Positions 24,051-35,639 of a stretch of DNA of 64,000 nucleotides are shown piece by piece. A program made the translations under genes and the position numbers. Within the stretch, counting starts at the first letter, position 1. Each line of letters opens with the position of its first letter. Origin of the DNA: Hofstenia miamia (Eukaryota > Xenacoelomorpha > Acoela > Hofsteniidae); NCBI GenBank assembly GCA_900660155.1, contig CABFPE010000120.1:1312185-1376184 (forward strand), in the 5' to 3' direction. Below the pieces are notes generated by a model, which saw only the letters and a program-made list of their open reading frames with translations, ran no database searches and was not told the DNA's origin.

Positions 24051-25479
24051 AATGAATAATATCAGATTTGTATACGATTTTAAGTTACAAAGTTTTGCCC
24101 CTTGACCAAATCCATGAAAAATCCATGATTTTCTTCAAGTGACATGAATGCTTTACCCATAGGAATCAATTGTAAGGTGGGTGGGTAAAAAATAATTAGC
24201 TAGTTTAAATGAAAGTTCTATTGCCCAAATATTGGATAGTGTTTCATAACATGCATTGAAAATGGATAGTGTGAGAAAAAAGTTCTCCACACATTGCCCA
24301 ATCATGGTTTATATATATGTGTAAATTCTATATTACATTCTAAAACAGCAAAATTTTGAAATTGATGAATTCTGAAAAGTTCAACTACAAAAGAAGCTAC
24401 CAGCGAAGTTTTGATCAGGGATTTTGCAGGATCAAGTAAAATTGGTTTGAATACTCATTTTATTTGAATTTTCATAATTCTAATAATTCTAGTAGTGTTC
24501 CAAATGTATTTTTCCTAGATGGAGTACACTTAGTTATGGACACCTAATTAACAAAAGTTGTTTGATTTTATTAGAAACCACGTTTTATTGTTACTAAACA
24601 CTGATTATGTTAGCTCCAAACAATTGACTTTTGACAAAAAAGGATTTCAGTATTTAGGAAAGTTAGAAAAACACGGAAAATATGATAATGAAGGAAGGCA
24701 AAACTGAATATAGGAGACTAGTAGTGTAAGGTGTATGTTGAATTTAGAATGAATAATACATGAAGTGTGATATGATGTTCATTTTTGTCAGGTTTTGGAA
24801 AAGAGAACAACAATTATTATTATTATAGGATAATGAACATGAAATGCTTTCTCTAGTTTCGTAAATGTATTACTTCCGCCAACGAGGTATTGCTGTCGCA
24901 CTTGTTTTTGTCAGCTTTTCAGCAGGAAATAATGGATGGATCATTATGAAAATAAATCTTGAGATAGGTATTGGTTTAAGTTAGATCCCATTATATTTCC
25001 AGACGGATCTGAATTACTGTCTAGTTGTGTCCAAACCTGTTTGTTCCTGTCTTCCTTAGGTTTTAATAAAATTATATTCAATAATTAAGTTGCAAATTGT
25101 TACTTCAAAATACCTACTGTAAGTATTTTCTTATTTTCCAATACAATAATCATGTCATTACGGTTGATTACGTTCGCTATTAATTTCAAGCTTTATTGTA
25201 GCGCTAATTTCTTTGATTCTTAGTGATGCAAAATCATTTAAAGCACGAGTGATTTCGCAAGTGTTGAATCTCAACATGCTTTCCCCTACCTTTCAATTAT
25301 AGATCAAAGTGGTTATCTTTGAGTAACTTAATGTAATTATGACTTGAAAGTTGCATCCTTTTATTCACGCTTGGTATTCCCAATCCAAAAACTTAGATGG
25401 ATCGATCCATAAAGGATCCATATCCTCAAGAACTTAGTCAGAACTTAGTCAATAAAATTGTAAGTCGACGTCTCAATTT
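24051..25479. other. AT-rich intergenic sequence, no gene seen
   Basis: No coding motif or RNA gene recognised. A short ATT run lies at about 24815. Confidence 0.55.
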
Positions 25480-26585
25480 AGGCTATCTAGCTATTTAGAC
25501 TTTAATAAATCTTCAAGTTCCACTCATTTACCTTAAGAAATTTTTCATATATTTGGCCGCCATCTATCATTTGCATTTAATCAATATATTTTTGAAAACG
25601 AATTTCCGGTGATAATGAAAAAGTCTGATATAACACCTTTGTGTAAAAACGAAGATCTCCTTATTGCGAAAAATATAGGTCAATCTCAATAACGCATACT
25701 TTTAGTAAATTATTTGAAAAATTATTGCTCATTCAAATCAACGATACTTGGTCATAAATACTGATGATGATGAATTTAGGCCACCAAAAATAAAAGTGAT
25801 ATTGAAAATCTTTCTACCTATTTCATATCCAATCAATTAAAAAAACCGAAATTCATTATGTTTCCCCCAATTATGTAAAAGAAATAATAAACAAGATCGA
25901 ATTAACTGTTAACAGTGTTCCAATAAAACAAAGTGATCATGTTTAATATTTAGATGTTGATATTGAAAGAAATTAAAATTTGATACAAAGAATTGCTTCT
26001 GGTAGATACTTATACCACCTCAAAAATTTAGGACCATATTATCACGTTCAATGATTGCTGCATTTTGTTGATCGTAATTGCATTATTGTTCATATTTATT
26101 TATTAATTTTAATACAAAAAGCCTCAATTTATTATCAAGAACTTTTAATTTGTTATTAAAAAACTAAATTTTTCACGTAAGCCTGATCATGTCACTGAAT
26201 ACAGATGAAAGTATAATATACTGTCCCTGCTATATCAAATACAATTAATATAATTTTAAACATAAATATGGCCGAGAATCTTTTCTGTTAATTAAAAATA
26301 CTTCCTATCCTTGTTTTTAAAAAGAATGTTTTAAAAGAATGAGATTAAAGTAGAAAAAAATTTCAAAAAATTTAGAAAAAATTTGAAAATTGCGTTTTTA
26401 CACCGAAAAAAATTGGAGACATAAGTATGCTAAACACATTCACAGATTTTTTACACTGAGCTCACCACATTTAAAAAGATACACACTTATTATTGTTGTA
26501 TATTATTGATGTATATTTAGTTTGAAACTATCAAATTGTAACTTTTTAGCAAATATATTGACTTTTATTATTATTACTATTATAG
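25480..26585 (+). mobile_element. Decayed CR1/Jockey-type LINE with (TTA)n tail
   Basis: The plus strand encodes FAFNQYIFENEFPVIMKKSD (about 25570) and ITPLCKN, the RT segment before motif 1, then THTFSKLFEKLL-like sequence. The post-RT part carries NSVPIK and YHLKNLGPYYHVQ. The motif A-C block is absent, so there is a large internal deletion between about 25740 and 25790. The 3' end runs to a TTATTATTATTACTATTA tail at about 26565, the same tail type as the LINE at 2.7-4.3 kb. Confidence 0.7.
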
Positions 26586-27480
26586 CGCCTTTCAAGACTT
26601 TTACCTGAAAAACAGAGCACCGCTGAATTAATTTATATTATTGAGACAATAATGACTTCTGAGGTTGAGCCAAGCTCTTGATTCAATGGTTTAGAAACCA
26701 AGCTTTACTAACATTAGTTGTGGAAGTACTATCATTGCTATCGTTTTGGAAGAAGCCTGCAGATTAAAACTTTTCATGAGTTTCTCTAATCCATTACAAA
26801 TGTTCTTAAGTCTTTTGCTGCTTTGACAGTTGTGATACGTATTTTGTGTCTATTTTAATACTAGAGTTCATGGTGCATTGGTTTGGTACAGAGCCATATA
26901 CCATTCTTTATTTACAAAGTAAAAACAACACTAGAAAATTTGTTAAATCAGCCCCAACTGGTCTTCTTAGATGCTCCTAGGTTGTTGAATTTGTTTCTTC
27001 TAGCTTTTCTAAATTGGTCTTAGTCTCTGAAATTTTAATGCATAGAAAACGCAGTCAATTTTTAATAGCTTACAATCTTTTTATCACCTTTCAGATCTAG
27101 CTAAATTTGTACATCTTTTCAAAACAACCTATTACTCTATTTAAGTTTTTGAGTTAATCACCACCTGGAATGCCCAATTCATATGTTTGTAAAAATTACT
27201 TGTCCAAACATGTTTATCTTTTAAGAAGGCACAACAAATTTTCTATCAGCCATACAATGCCGTATTGATTAGTAACGCCTAAAAATATATACATGTAAAT
27301 ACAATAAATACTAAAAAAGCATTCTTGCTATAAGTTATATTCTAAGTAAATATTATCTACACTAGGAAAATAAGAGATACATGGATTTTATTGGTATTGT
27401 ATAAGCTATTGTAGCTATAAAATTGGATGAGAACTTGAAATCTTAAGGTATCTTTATCAAAATTTAAGGCAAATTTTATG
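26586..27480. other. Intergenic, no gene seen
   Basis: No recognised coding motif. Short frames only. Confidence 0.5.
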
Positions 27481-28085
27481 TTATAGAATGAGTGTAGGCT
27501 ATGTAAGAAAGAGGCGGAGGCAGTAGAACATCTGATATTAGGGTGTGAGAAGTTCACACAAACTTTTTACAATTACTTGTTTTGGCCTGATCTAGGGTCT
27601 TCGCATTATGTCAAAAAGACGTTGGAAAAATTTGAAAATTAAAAATCAATGTTATCTCTAAAGAAAAAATGCTCCATGTGTTCCCCAACTTCGGCCAATC
27701 GAAGACTTTTTTGGTATTTTAAAACAGCAAGTATACGCTGATGGATGGAAGGCATCGAATGCCGAAAAACTTAAACGGATAGTTAAATATTGTCTGTCTC
27801 TTTTGTACAGGTCATGATGGATAAAATTCGATTAAATATTGGTAGAGCTAGACGGAAAGAAATATCATTAGCATTTCATTGACTTTTATTTTTTATATTT
27901 AGTTATATTTTACAATGTTTTACATATAATTTTAAATATTACCGATTTTCAAAAGTCAATGGAAACCCTCTCAAGCCAGGAGAAAGAGAAGATAGCCAAG
28001 TACAGCGAGTTGGTAGAGGAAATAGAAAGGCCGTCGAAGCTAAACAAGGTTGAACTACTCCAGGTAGTAGTAGAAAACAAATCTT
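27481..28085 (+). mobile_element. REL-type LINE C-terminal remnant split by a mariner-like piece
   Basis: About 27485-27550 encodes ECRLCKKEAEAVEHLILGCE, a C-x2-C...H...C finger in the spelling used by R2-like LINEs just before their endonuclease. 27965-28080 encodes QEKEKIAKYSELVEEIER and the VELLQVVVE tail that normally follows the endonuclease. The endonuclease itself is not seen. In its place lies a mariner-like transposase fragment, so the two flanks probably belong to one LINE copy disrupted by that insertion. Confidence 0.65.
27640..27960 (+). mobile_element. Mariner/Tc1-type transposase C-terminal fragment
   Basis: The plus strand encodes VPQLRPIEDFFGILKQQVYA then DGWKASNAEKLKRIVKYCL. 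This is the end of a Tc1/mariner DDE domain (N/Q-x-RPIEDFWG, with the third catalytic glutamate in PIED) and the C-terminal helix. A stop follows in the region that should continue. The AT-rich 3' stretch to about 27960 probably contains the terminal sequence. The rest of the transposase is missing. Confidence 0.7.
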
Positions 28086-28189
28086 GATCGTTTCATTTGT
28101 AAACACCTACTTTAGTTTATAGAATTACTTTTAAATAAAGTATTTGAAGTGTAGGATGCAATTGCTTGAATTACGTTTATCACTGTCAC

Positions 28190-28701
28190 ACATATGCTCT
28201 CAAAGATATTCGACAAAAGTTTGTATGCTCAACTACTGAGTTATATTAAAGACACCCAAATATTCCATCATCATCAATTTGGTTTTAGAAAGAAAAAATC
28301 TTGCACAGATGCTTTACTTTATTCACAAATAATAAAAACTATGTAGGCATCGTATTTCTTGACTTAGCTAAGGCGTTTGATAGCATGTCTCATCAACTAA
28401 TCTTAATAGTTGAAAAGGTACGGCTTTAGTTACGATGCTGTTAACCTTGTCAGTAGCTTTCTAACAGACCGCAGATAAGCAGTAAAAATTGGCAATACGC
28501 TCTCTTCATATCAAAATTTCTTAAGAGGCATACCACAAGAATCAGCAACCGGTCAAATTTTATTCAATATTTTTATAAATGACGTTGCATTACGCCTGAG
28601 TCATTTCCAAATCATACAATACGCGGATGAGATCTGCATCTATGTCGCCAATGATAATAAAATGACATGTTTAAAATCATTAAATGCTGATGTTTACTAT
28701 A
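28190..28701 (+). mobile_element. Decayed LINE reverse transcriptase
   Basis: Plus-strand pieces across frames: LSKIFDKSLYAQLLSYIK (28210), HHHQFGFRKKKSCTDALL (28265), VGIVFLDLAKAFDSMSHQL (motif A, 28345), a motif B region with LRGIPQ...TGQILFNIFINDV (28515) and YADEICIYVA (motif C, YADD changed to YADE, 28620). It is a Jockey/CR1-like RT with at least four frame changes. The right side is cut by a palindromic MITE. Confidence 0.75.
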
Positions 28702-28889
28702 TGTTACAAAGCGCCAAATTCTGTTTTGATAGGAAGCAAACTTTTTTTTAAATTTTTTTCATGCATACCAATACCGATAGTCTTAACAAAATATTTTCCA
28801 AAATATTTAAGTTTTTTTATTTATTCTTAAAAAATTACGAAAATTCATTTTTTTCGTAAACCCCCGTAAAATATTGGCGCTTTGTAACA
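28702..28889. mobile_element. 188-bp palindromic MITE inserted in a LINE
   Basis: TGTTACAAAGCGCCAA at the left end is exactly inverted at the right end (TTGGCGCTTTGTAACA). The flanks carry ATA on both sides, compatible with a 3-bp target duplication. The interior is non-coding. The superfamily cannot be fixed from this; a PIF/Harbinger-type 3-bp target is possible. Confidence 0.75.
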
Positions 28890-31030
28890 ATATTTTTAGT
28901 GGAGAACGAAAGCTTAGAGTTTTTGTACGAATAATAACAGTATAATGAATAACTAAAGCTGTCACAGCATGACAATTATCATGGTAATGCGATACCTATC
29001 AACTCATGATAGAAAAAACGCATTTCTTTTTCATATCGCGATACCTCTGAAAATAAAGGAAAATGAAAATTTAAGACCATTAAATCTTCATAATTACTAA
29101 AATTATTTGATCGTATTCCATACATAGGTCCACTATTTGCAAATAGTGAAAATACGCACCCTTCTCCGGGTCGTCCATTCTTTGTGTTAATTTCAATTTA
29201 CATAGTGCCTCTAGATTTAAAAAAATACATAACCTAAGTAATAATTATATAATAATAAAGGCGTATATTTACGTTAATATGGACAAAAAGTATATATAAT
29301 CGGCGCATTTCATTTGAAATTTCTTATTTTAATGATATAACATTATTGCACGTTGCTAGAAAAATTGCACGAGGCTGTCCGACAAATTTCTCGTCAAAAT
29401 TTAGCTAATTTTAGAAGTAAGAATAAAGTGATATAAAAATATTGTGAACATCAAGCCCTTATTTCTTCAATAAATTTTGAGCAGGGCACGGCATAAAGCA
29501 CAGCACGAATGCTTAGCATATTCATTGTAAATAGATGCTATTTTTGAACCAAATGATTATTTTGCATGTGATTGGCATTTGCACTGCAATTGTTATATAC
29601 TAAGCACCTCATGAATTAGTGCAAAGTTATTGCCTAGTTCAATTAGTTCAACATTTCCCAATCCATCAATATTCATTTTCCATTCCAACTCCAAGATTAT
29701 TACAAAATTATTTTTATTTGGTCATCCCATATTTTAATTCAAAACCTTTATGATAATTGGAAAAATATAATAGCGTTTTTAGCAATAATTTGTTCATATT
29801 AAAACAAAATAATCGCTTCAATACATTTTACTAGCAGTCTATGGTAGCTTCCTTCTGCTCTTAGACATGTATCATCTGCATATTAATACTTTGTTTCATT
29901 ATTTATAGTTTCTGAAATGTCATCTAAATAAAGAAATTGAACTCTTAGTTCTGATTGAAAGAATTGGGAAAAACAGCAATTTTATGATAGTCTCCTCAAT
30001 GTTATGATATTAAATTCAATTTTGCAGATCAATACAGATTATCCATTAATAAAAATCAAAACTCACATGCAAGCTTTTCTCTTTTGTGAAAGGGAATTGA
30101 AGTACTGAAAGTGAAAAAAGTGGAATCTGATGCTTCACAGTCACTTAAAAACCTTCCTCGTTAATTGAGCAAAAAATCCCCTTCTTCAAATGCCTGATTG
30201 GCAAATAAGCCTTTACCTAAATGTATTTTAACTTAATTGATGAATTAGAAGAGTTAATCCAAAAATAATACGCAAAAATTTAAGGGATCCTAAGTTTTAT
30301 AAAACAGGCAATTACAATATTTCATATCAACTTGTTCCAAAAATTTGCTGCAGAATAAAAATGAGAAATACAAAAACTGTGAAAATGTTTCATTATATAA
30401 TAAGCCGGAAATTAGAAATAAGTTGTGCAGCATAGATTTGAATAATCTGTTTAAAATCAAGATGTGAATATTGTTGTTTTCAAAGTCGAAGAAGGGATTT
30501 ATGACATTGTAGAAGAATGTCATCAGGAGAAGCAGCTGCAAAATTATTTTGATAAAAAAAATAATAGATGGAAACCTAGACCAATTGCTAAAAAAGAAAA
30601 AAAATGTTGAATAATAGAAATATGAACATGCGAAACAATACAAAAACGCATTAAGATCTAAAGTTCGAAAAAAATCTATAGTATGAGCAATTTACAGTAT
30701 TGCAATTCGAATAATAAATTACATTTACATTCTGGAATCTCTCGTAAATTTTGCTAAAAACGGAGTTTTTCTGCTTTTTGATAAGGTAATTTTACTTCAA
30801 TTTTCTATGGAACTTACTAATATTAAAAGAACCTGTTTATAATATTGAAAATATACTGTATAAGATTTACGCCTGAAATTTGAGAGACTTCATTCAAATA
30901 AAGCAACTGGAACCCTTGTATTTTAATCATATTGGAAGGGGACGCTCAAAATAAATTTGAAGGATTCAGAAATACATTCAGATACAAATATCAATTGACA
31001 CATCCTATTTAGTTTTAGCGAAATATTACT
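28890..31030. other. AT-rich intergenic sequence, no assigned gene
   Basis: A stop-poor lysine-rich stretch on the plus strand (about 30340-30600) has no recognisable domain. Nothing else coding was identified. Confidence 0.45.
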
Positions 31031-31034
31031 TAAA

Positions 31035-31980
31035 TTTTATTTGTGGACTTATAAGTTATTCACTGCTAAGCGGGGTCAAATGCTACTGTAGAATCATCAC
31101 CCTGGCTGAGATGTGCATTTGAGAGTATCTATTTAGTAACACGGCGATGCAGTTTCTCCAAAGCCGGGTAATGTCTATCTTTGTTGACGTCTTGCCTCTA
31201 ATATACTTTGCACTCGAACTAATCTACATTAGGTTCCACACAAGTATAACAATTAGCTCCTACTGATTAGGTAGCTCCACGAGACTCCAGTTCGTAGTAA
31301 TCGAAGTGGGCAACTGCCCGAAGCAGTATCCAGTTGCCGAGAGTCCATCCGCTGCTCCAAGACTTCCATATACCAAAAACTAACTATGTGCCCTAACTAT
31401 TTGTGCTAATAAATACCAGTCATATTCGACTTACTGCTTGCACTACTCAATGTGTGGTGTTAATATAATAATGCAATACGCTAAGATGCATTGACACTAG
31501 TTGCTTAACAAACAAAAACGATGTAATAAATAGAGCAGCTCGCTAGCCTACATATACTAGATGGTTCAAACTAGCAACAAGGCACGACACTAGCCGCAAC
31601 AAGATAAAAAAGGTAACCCTATATACAAATGAACTATAAACTAAAGCAGCTTCCTAAACTACAGTTAAATTGAGTAAAAGGATGACAATACGATACAATA
31701 CATTTAAATGGTCATTATCGGTCATTATAGGTGTCCTACAGTGTACAGAATTTAGATCTAAAATAAGAATCAAATATACAATACACCTAGGGTTGGATGA
31801 CTACACTTATCGTGGATTTGTTACTACATGTAAAAACGAACGATCGCTAGCCAGCTAAACATGTTGAAAAAATCTCCCTATTCGTATACGTAACTTAGAT
31901 GTGAGTAAAGATCAAGGCACCAATTCATTTGCCCTCGCAACAGCCTTGTGATCGCTACACACATTGAATGCTTAGCTGCG
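31035..31980. other. Compositionally distinct segment of unknown origin
   Basis: Clearly less AT-rich and free of the homopolymer runs typical of the neighbourhood. CTAGC/GCTAGC-like words recur (31540, 31570, 31595, 31845). No frame is long and no domain is recognisable on either strand. It could be the terminal repeat of a retroelement, another non-coding repeat or an introduced segment. Without a search I cannot decide. Confidence 0.4.
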
Positions 31981-32632
31981 CATTATAATTAATTAATCAA
32001 ACCAGTTAACGATAAAGATAATTCTCCATCAACCAAATAATCCATTTTGTTCATATTTATAGACATTAATGCAAACATATTTATTATGCAAACAAGTACC
32101 TGTCGCTGTTTCAATTTCTGCAAGTCTACGTAGAATATATATGCGTGCTAATTGCTGCTTGCTAAAATAAACGTGGAGGGGTTCGTCCACATGTGATTTG
32201 ACAAAAGGTGAATGCGGCAAATACTTGTTTTTACAATTTTTTCAGATTACATGACGTGATGCTCATTCTATTAAAATGCAAGAAATAGGAAAATCAGAGT
32301 TTTATGTTTTACTGTATTATTCAATCTTGGTTATGTTTTCATTTATTTGTCTTTTAATGAATTATGCTACATTACACCAATGTTTTATATATTTAGCTAA
32401 CCCTAACCCTAAACCCTATCATGCAAAGTACACTAACTAAATAAAACCTAAAGCGTTCACAAATTTTCATTCACTGAAAGTGAAAACAGCTGATTAAAGA
32501 TATAGAAAATATCAAAATTGTGCTTTGCTAGAAATATAGTTATAATAGATTGAAATTTGCGTTATGCAATATCAGCTCTATGCATCGCCATGTGTAAAAA
32601 CAGCTTATGTTTATATATATATATATATGTAT
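31981..32632. other. Intergenic, holds a CCCTAA array and a (TA)n run
   Basis: No coding pattern. CTAACCCTAACCCTAAACCC lies at about 32397-32416 and (TA)n at about 32611-32628. Confidence 0.6.
32397..32418 (-). repeat. Interstitial telomere-type repeat (CCCTAA)n
   Basis: About three CCCTAA units, the last with an extra A. Orientation is opposite to the TTAGGG array at 6.18 kb. Confidence 0.85.
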
Positions 32633-32991
32633 CAGACTTGTCAATGAGCCGTAATTTCTAAGCTCGGCTGGGCTCGTTTCAATTTTGAGTAAGTTCTGCT
32701 CGGCTCGGCTCGCCACATAAATTCTTTCAATGAGGCTCGTTTCAGCCCGATATTTTTTTAAAATATTGTGCTCTCCGAATTTTTTTCATTGCTCTTCCTA
32801 TTATTTAATAATCATTTTAAAAATAAGATTAAAAGTAAGAAATATTGAATGAAAAAATAAGAAAAATCTGCATAATCAAATAAACAAGCAGCACTATAAA
32901 TTTGCTTTGCTTAAAAACAACTCGTTTTGGGCTCGTTTTATACCCAATACTCTGCTTAAGCTCGGCTCGGCTCGGCTCGTTGACAAGTCTG
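32633..32991. mobile_element. hAT-like MITE with CAGACTTGTCAA termini and CTCGG words
   Basis: CAGACTTGTCAATGAGCC at the left is inverted as GGCTCGTTGACAAGTCTG at the right. Just inside both ends is the repeated word CTCGG/GGCTCG (GCTCGGCTCGGCTCG near 32967). Flanking octamers ATATGTAT and TTATATAT match at six of eight positions, but they lie in a (TA)n run and so carry little weight. There is no coding capacity. Confidence 0.7.
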
Positions 32992-33008
32992 TTATATATA
33001 TATATATA

Positions 33009-34008
33009 NNNNNNNNNNNNNNNNNNNNNNNNNNNNNNNNNNNNNNNNNNNNNNNNNNNNNNNNNNNNNNNNNNNNNNNNNNNNNNNNNNNNNNNNNNNN
33101 NNNNNNNNNNNNNNNNNNNNNNNNNNNNNNNNNNNNNNNNNNNNNNNNNNNNNNNNNNNNNNNNNNNNNNNNNNNNNNNNNNNNNNNNNNNNNNNNNNNN
33201 NNNNNNNNNNNNNNNNNNNNNNNNNNNNNNNNNNNNNNNNNNNNNNNNNNNNNNNNNNNNNNNNNNNNNNNNNNNNNNNNNNNNNNNNNNNNNNNNNNNN
33301 NNNNNNNNNNNNNNNNNNNNNNNNNNNNNNNNNNNNNNNNNNNNNNNNNNNNNNNNNNNNNNNNNNNNNNNNNNNNNNNNNNNNNNNNNNNNNNNNNNNN
33401 NNNNNNNNNNNNNNNNNNNNNNNNNNNNNNNNNNNNNNNNNNNNNNNNNNNNNNNNNNNNNNNNNNNNNNNNNNNNNNNNNNNNNNNNNNNNNNNNNNNN
33501 NNNNNNNNNNNNNNNNNNNNNNNNNNNNNNNNNNNNNNNNNNNNNNNNNNNNNNNNNNNNNNNNNNNNNNNNNNNNNNNNNNNNNNNNNNNNNNNNNNNN
33601 NNNNNNNNNNNNNNNNNNNNNNNNNNNNNNNNNNNNNNNNNNNNNNNNNNNNNNNNNNNNNNNNNNNNNNNNNNNNNNNNNNNNNNNNNNNNNNNNNNNN
33701 NNNNNNNNNNNNNNNNNNNNNNNNNNNNNNNNNNNNNNNNNNNNNNNNNNNNNNNNNNNNNNNNNNNNNNNNNNNNNNNNNNNNNNNNNNNNNNNNNNNN
33801 NNNNNNNNNNNNNNNNNNNNNNNNNNNNNNNNNNNNNNNNNNNNNNNNNNNNNNNNNNNNNNNNNNNNNNNNNNNNNNNNNNNNNNNNNNNNNNNNNNNN
33901 NNNNNNNNNNNNNNNNNNNNNNNNNNNNNNNNNNNNNNNNNNNNNNNNNNNNNNNNNNNNNNNNNNNNNNNNNNNNNNNNNNNNNNNNNNNNNNNNNNNN
34001 NNNNNNNN
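33009..34008. other. Assembly gap of exactly 1000 N
   Basis: A round-number gap bounded by (TA)n on both sides. Assembly evidently failed in the microsatellite. Open frames spanning it are artefacts. Confidence 1.
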
Positions 34009-35099
34009 TTATATATATATATATATAATTTAGTTATGTATAATTCTTCTTTTCGTATATAGTATGAATATATATATATATATATATATATAGTATATAG
34101 TATATACATGATTTCTAAATTTTCTGTAGGGAAAGCGAATTTAAAAGATGTGTGGATTCGATTAATAATCACATAGCTATGTAAATAGAAGAGCAATGTT
34201 TTGATATTAAAATTGATTTCTTCCAAAGAATAGCAAATATATTCTCAAAGGGAATTTGTAAGCAGATATCAAAGACAGTTGTTGGCGAGGTAATTCTTCA
34301 ACGTAATATTTGATTATATTAAATAATGTCTGTCACATTCGATTCATGTCTGCCCAATTATGTATTACAAAGAAGAAGCTAAAATAACATCTATAATTGC
34401 ATCCATCAAGGACATTTAAATAATTGGAAACAAACTATTAAAAGAAGTGTTTGATCTAACCCTAGGCTGGAGTAACTCCTTTGGGAATCTAGCCCTGGTG
34501 CAATTAACATTAAGTCAGTAATTTTGCGAAGTTAGACGTTTATTAACAAACATTCATTTATCAGATTTAGCTCAAATAAAAATCCATTACTTATCTAATA
34601 ATACCCATTTATTTTATTTCAAAATTTGATTTTAGAATAACTAAATATTTAATCAAAATTCTTTAATTGATAACATGATTGTTTAAAGAATAAATTTTTT
34701 AAACAGTAGATAATTGCCTTCCCCCCGGATAGATTAATATCAATAATATCTCAAAATTAGTAATTCATTGATTTGCAAATTTGTTTAATAAACCATTCAA
34801 AATTATTAAAGTAACAGTGTCATTTCTATTAAATTAATATTAAAAATGATTGCAATTTATTACAAATAATGTTAATAAATTAGGTTTAATATAATATCAA
34901 GATGCTAAACAAAACTTGAATTATCAAAAATTCAGAATTTGGCACTTTCAAAGAATACTGCATAAATTCATATTAATATTGCAAAATTTAAATAGTTTGT
35001 TTGCAACTTTACAATTGAAATTTTTTTAGTATAACATTTAAACGTGTTTTGCTGTTTAAACATTTTAAATTTTTCTAGTGATGATTTCGTATTTCTTCA
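34009..35099. other. Intergenic, (TA)n runs at the gap edge
   Basis: (TA)n at 34011-34027 and about 34068-34092. Otherwise very AT-rich sequence without recognised genes. Confidence 0.55.
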
Positions 35100-35515
35100 G
35101 ATACAGCTTGGGACTTTAATATACAGACGAACAAATTGATAAAAGCACGGAGGCCAGACATAGTAGCGGTAGACGAAGAAAATAGAATGAGAACAGCGAT
35201 AGACTTAGCAGTACCAAATAACAGGCTTATAGAAAGCAGGGAAAAGACAAGGTAGACAAGTAAAGGAAATTGGCAAAGGAAAGATTGTGGCAGATGAAGA
35301 AGGTCGAAGTACTCCCAGTAGTAGTCGGGGAACTAGGAGCAGCGAGTAAGAAGTATAAGAGATATTTGTAGAAGCCAGGATTACTAAAATGGGGTGGCAA
35401 GCGTACATAGGAACAGCTAGTCTTGAGGAAGGCTCTCATACTCCCTGGGAACTGGTAAGTTGCACGAGCTGAGAATTCCAACAACGTAAGGCTGTGAGAC
35501 GAAATGAGAGGATAA
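35100..35515 (+). mobile_element. REL-type LINE: restriction-like endonuclease and C-terminal tail remnant
   Basis: The plus strand encodes WDFNIQTNKLIKARRPDIVA followed by VDEENRMRTAIDLAVPNN. The RPD...(about 15)...ID spacing is the PD-(D/E)xK core of the endonuclease in R2-like elements. The tail then matches the SINE-like element at 2.3-2.6 kb nucleotide by nucleotide over long stretches: AGGAAAGCTCT-like, CTCCCTGG.AACTG, and GCTGTGAGA.GAAATGA at the 3' end. Stops follow the first 35 codons, so this is a dead 5'-truncated copy. Confidence 0.75.
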
Positions 35516-35639
35516 TAAGGTATCATAATGATTCTATTAATACAGGAGAATCATATTAAATGTCCTCGCAAAAACTGATCCTGTTTTTGTTTTCCTTTAA
35601 GCAGGAGGTAGGGATCTAAGTGTGGATGTTGAATAATGC

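Noticed and set aside
30290-30643. 117-codon minus-strand frame rich in F and Y
   Set aside because: Low-complexity translation of AT-rich DNA, with no start context, domain or homology.
32829-34226. Long open frames across the N gap (up to 465 codons)
   Set aside because: They consist almost entirely of the 1000 N; there is no coding evidence.
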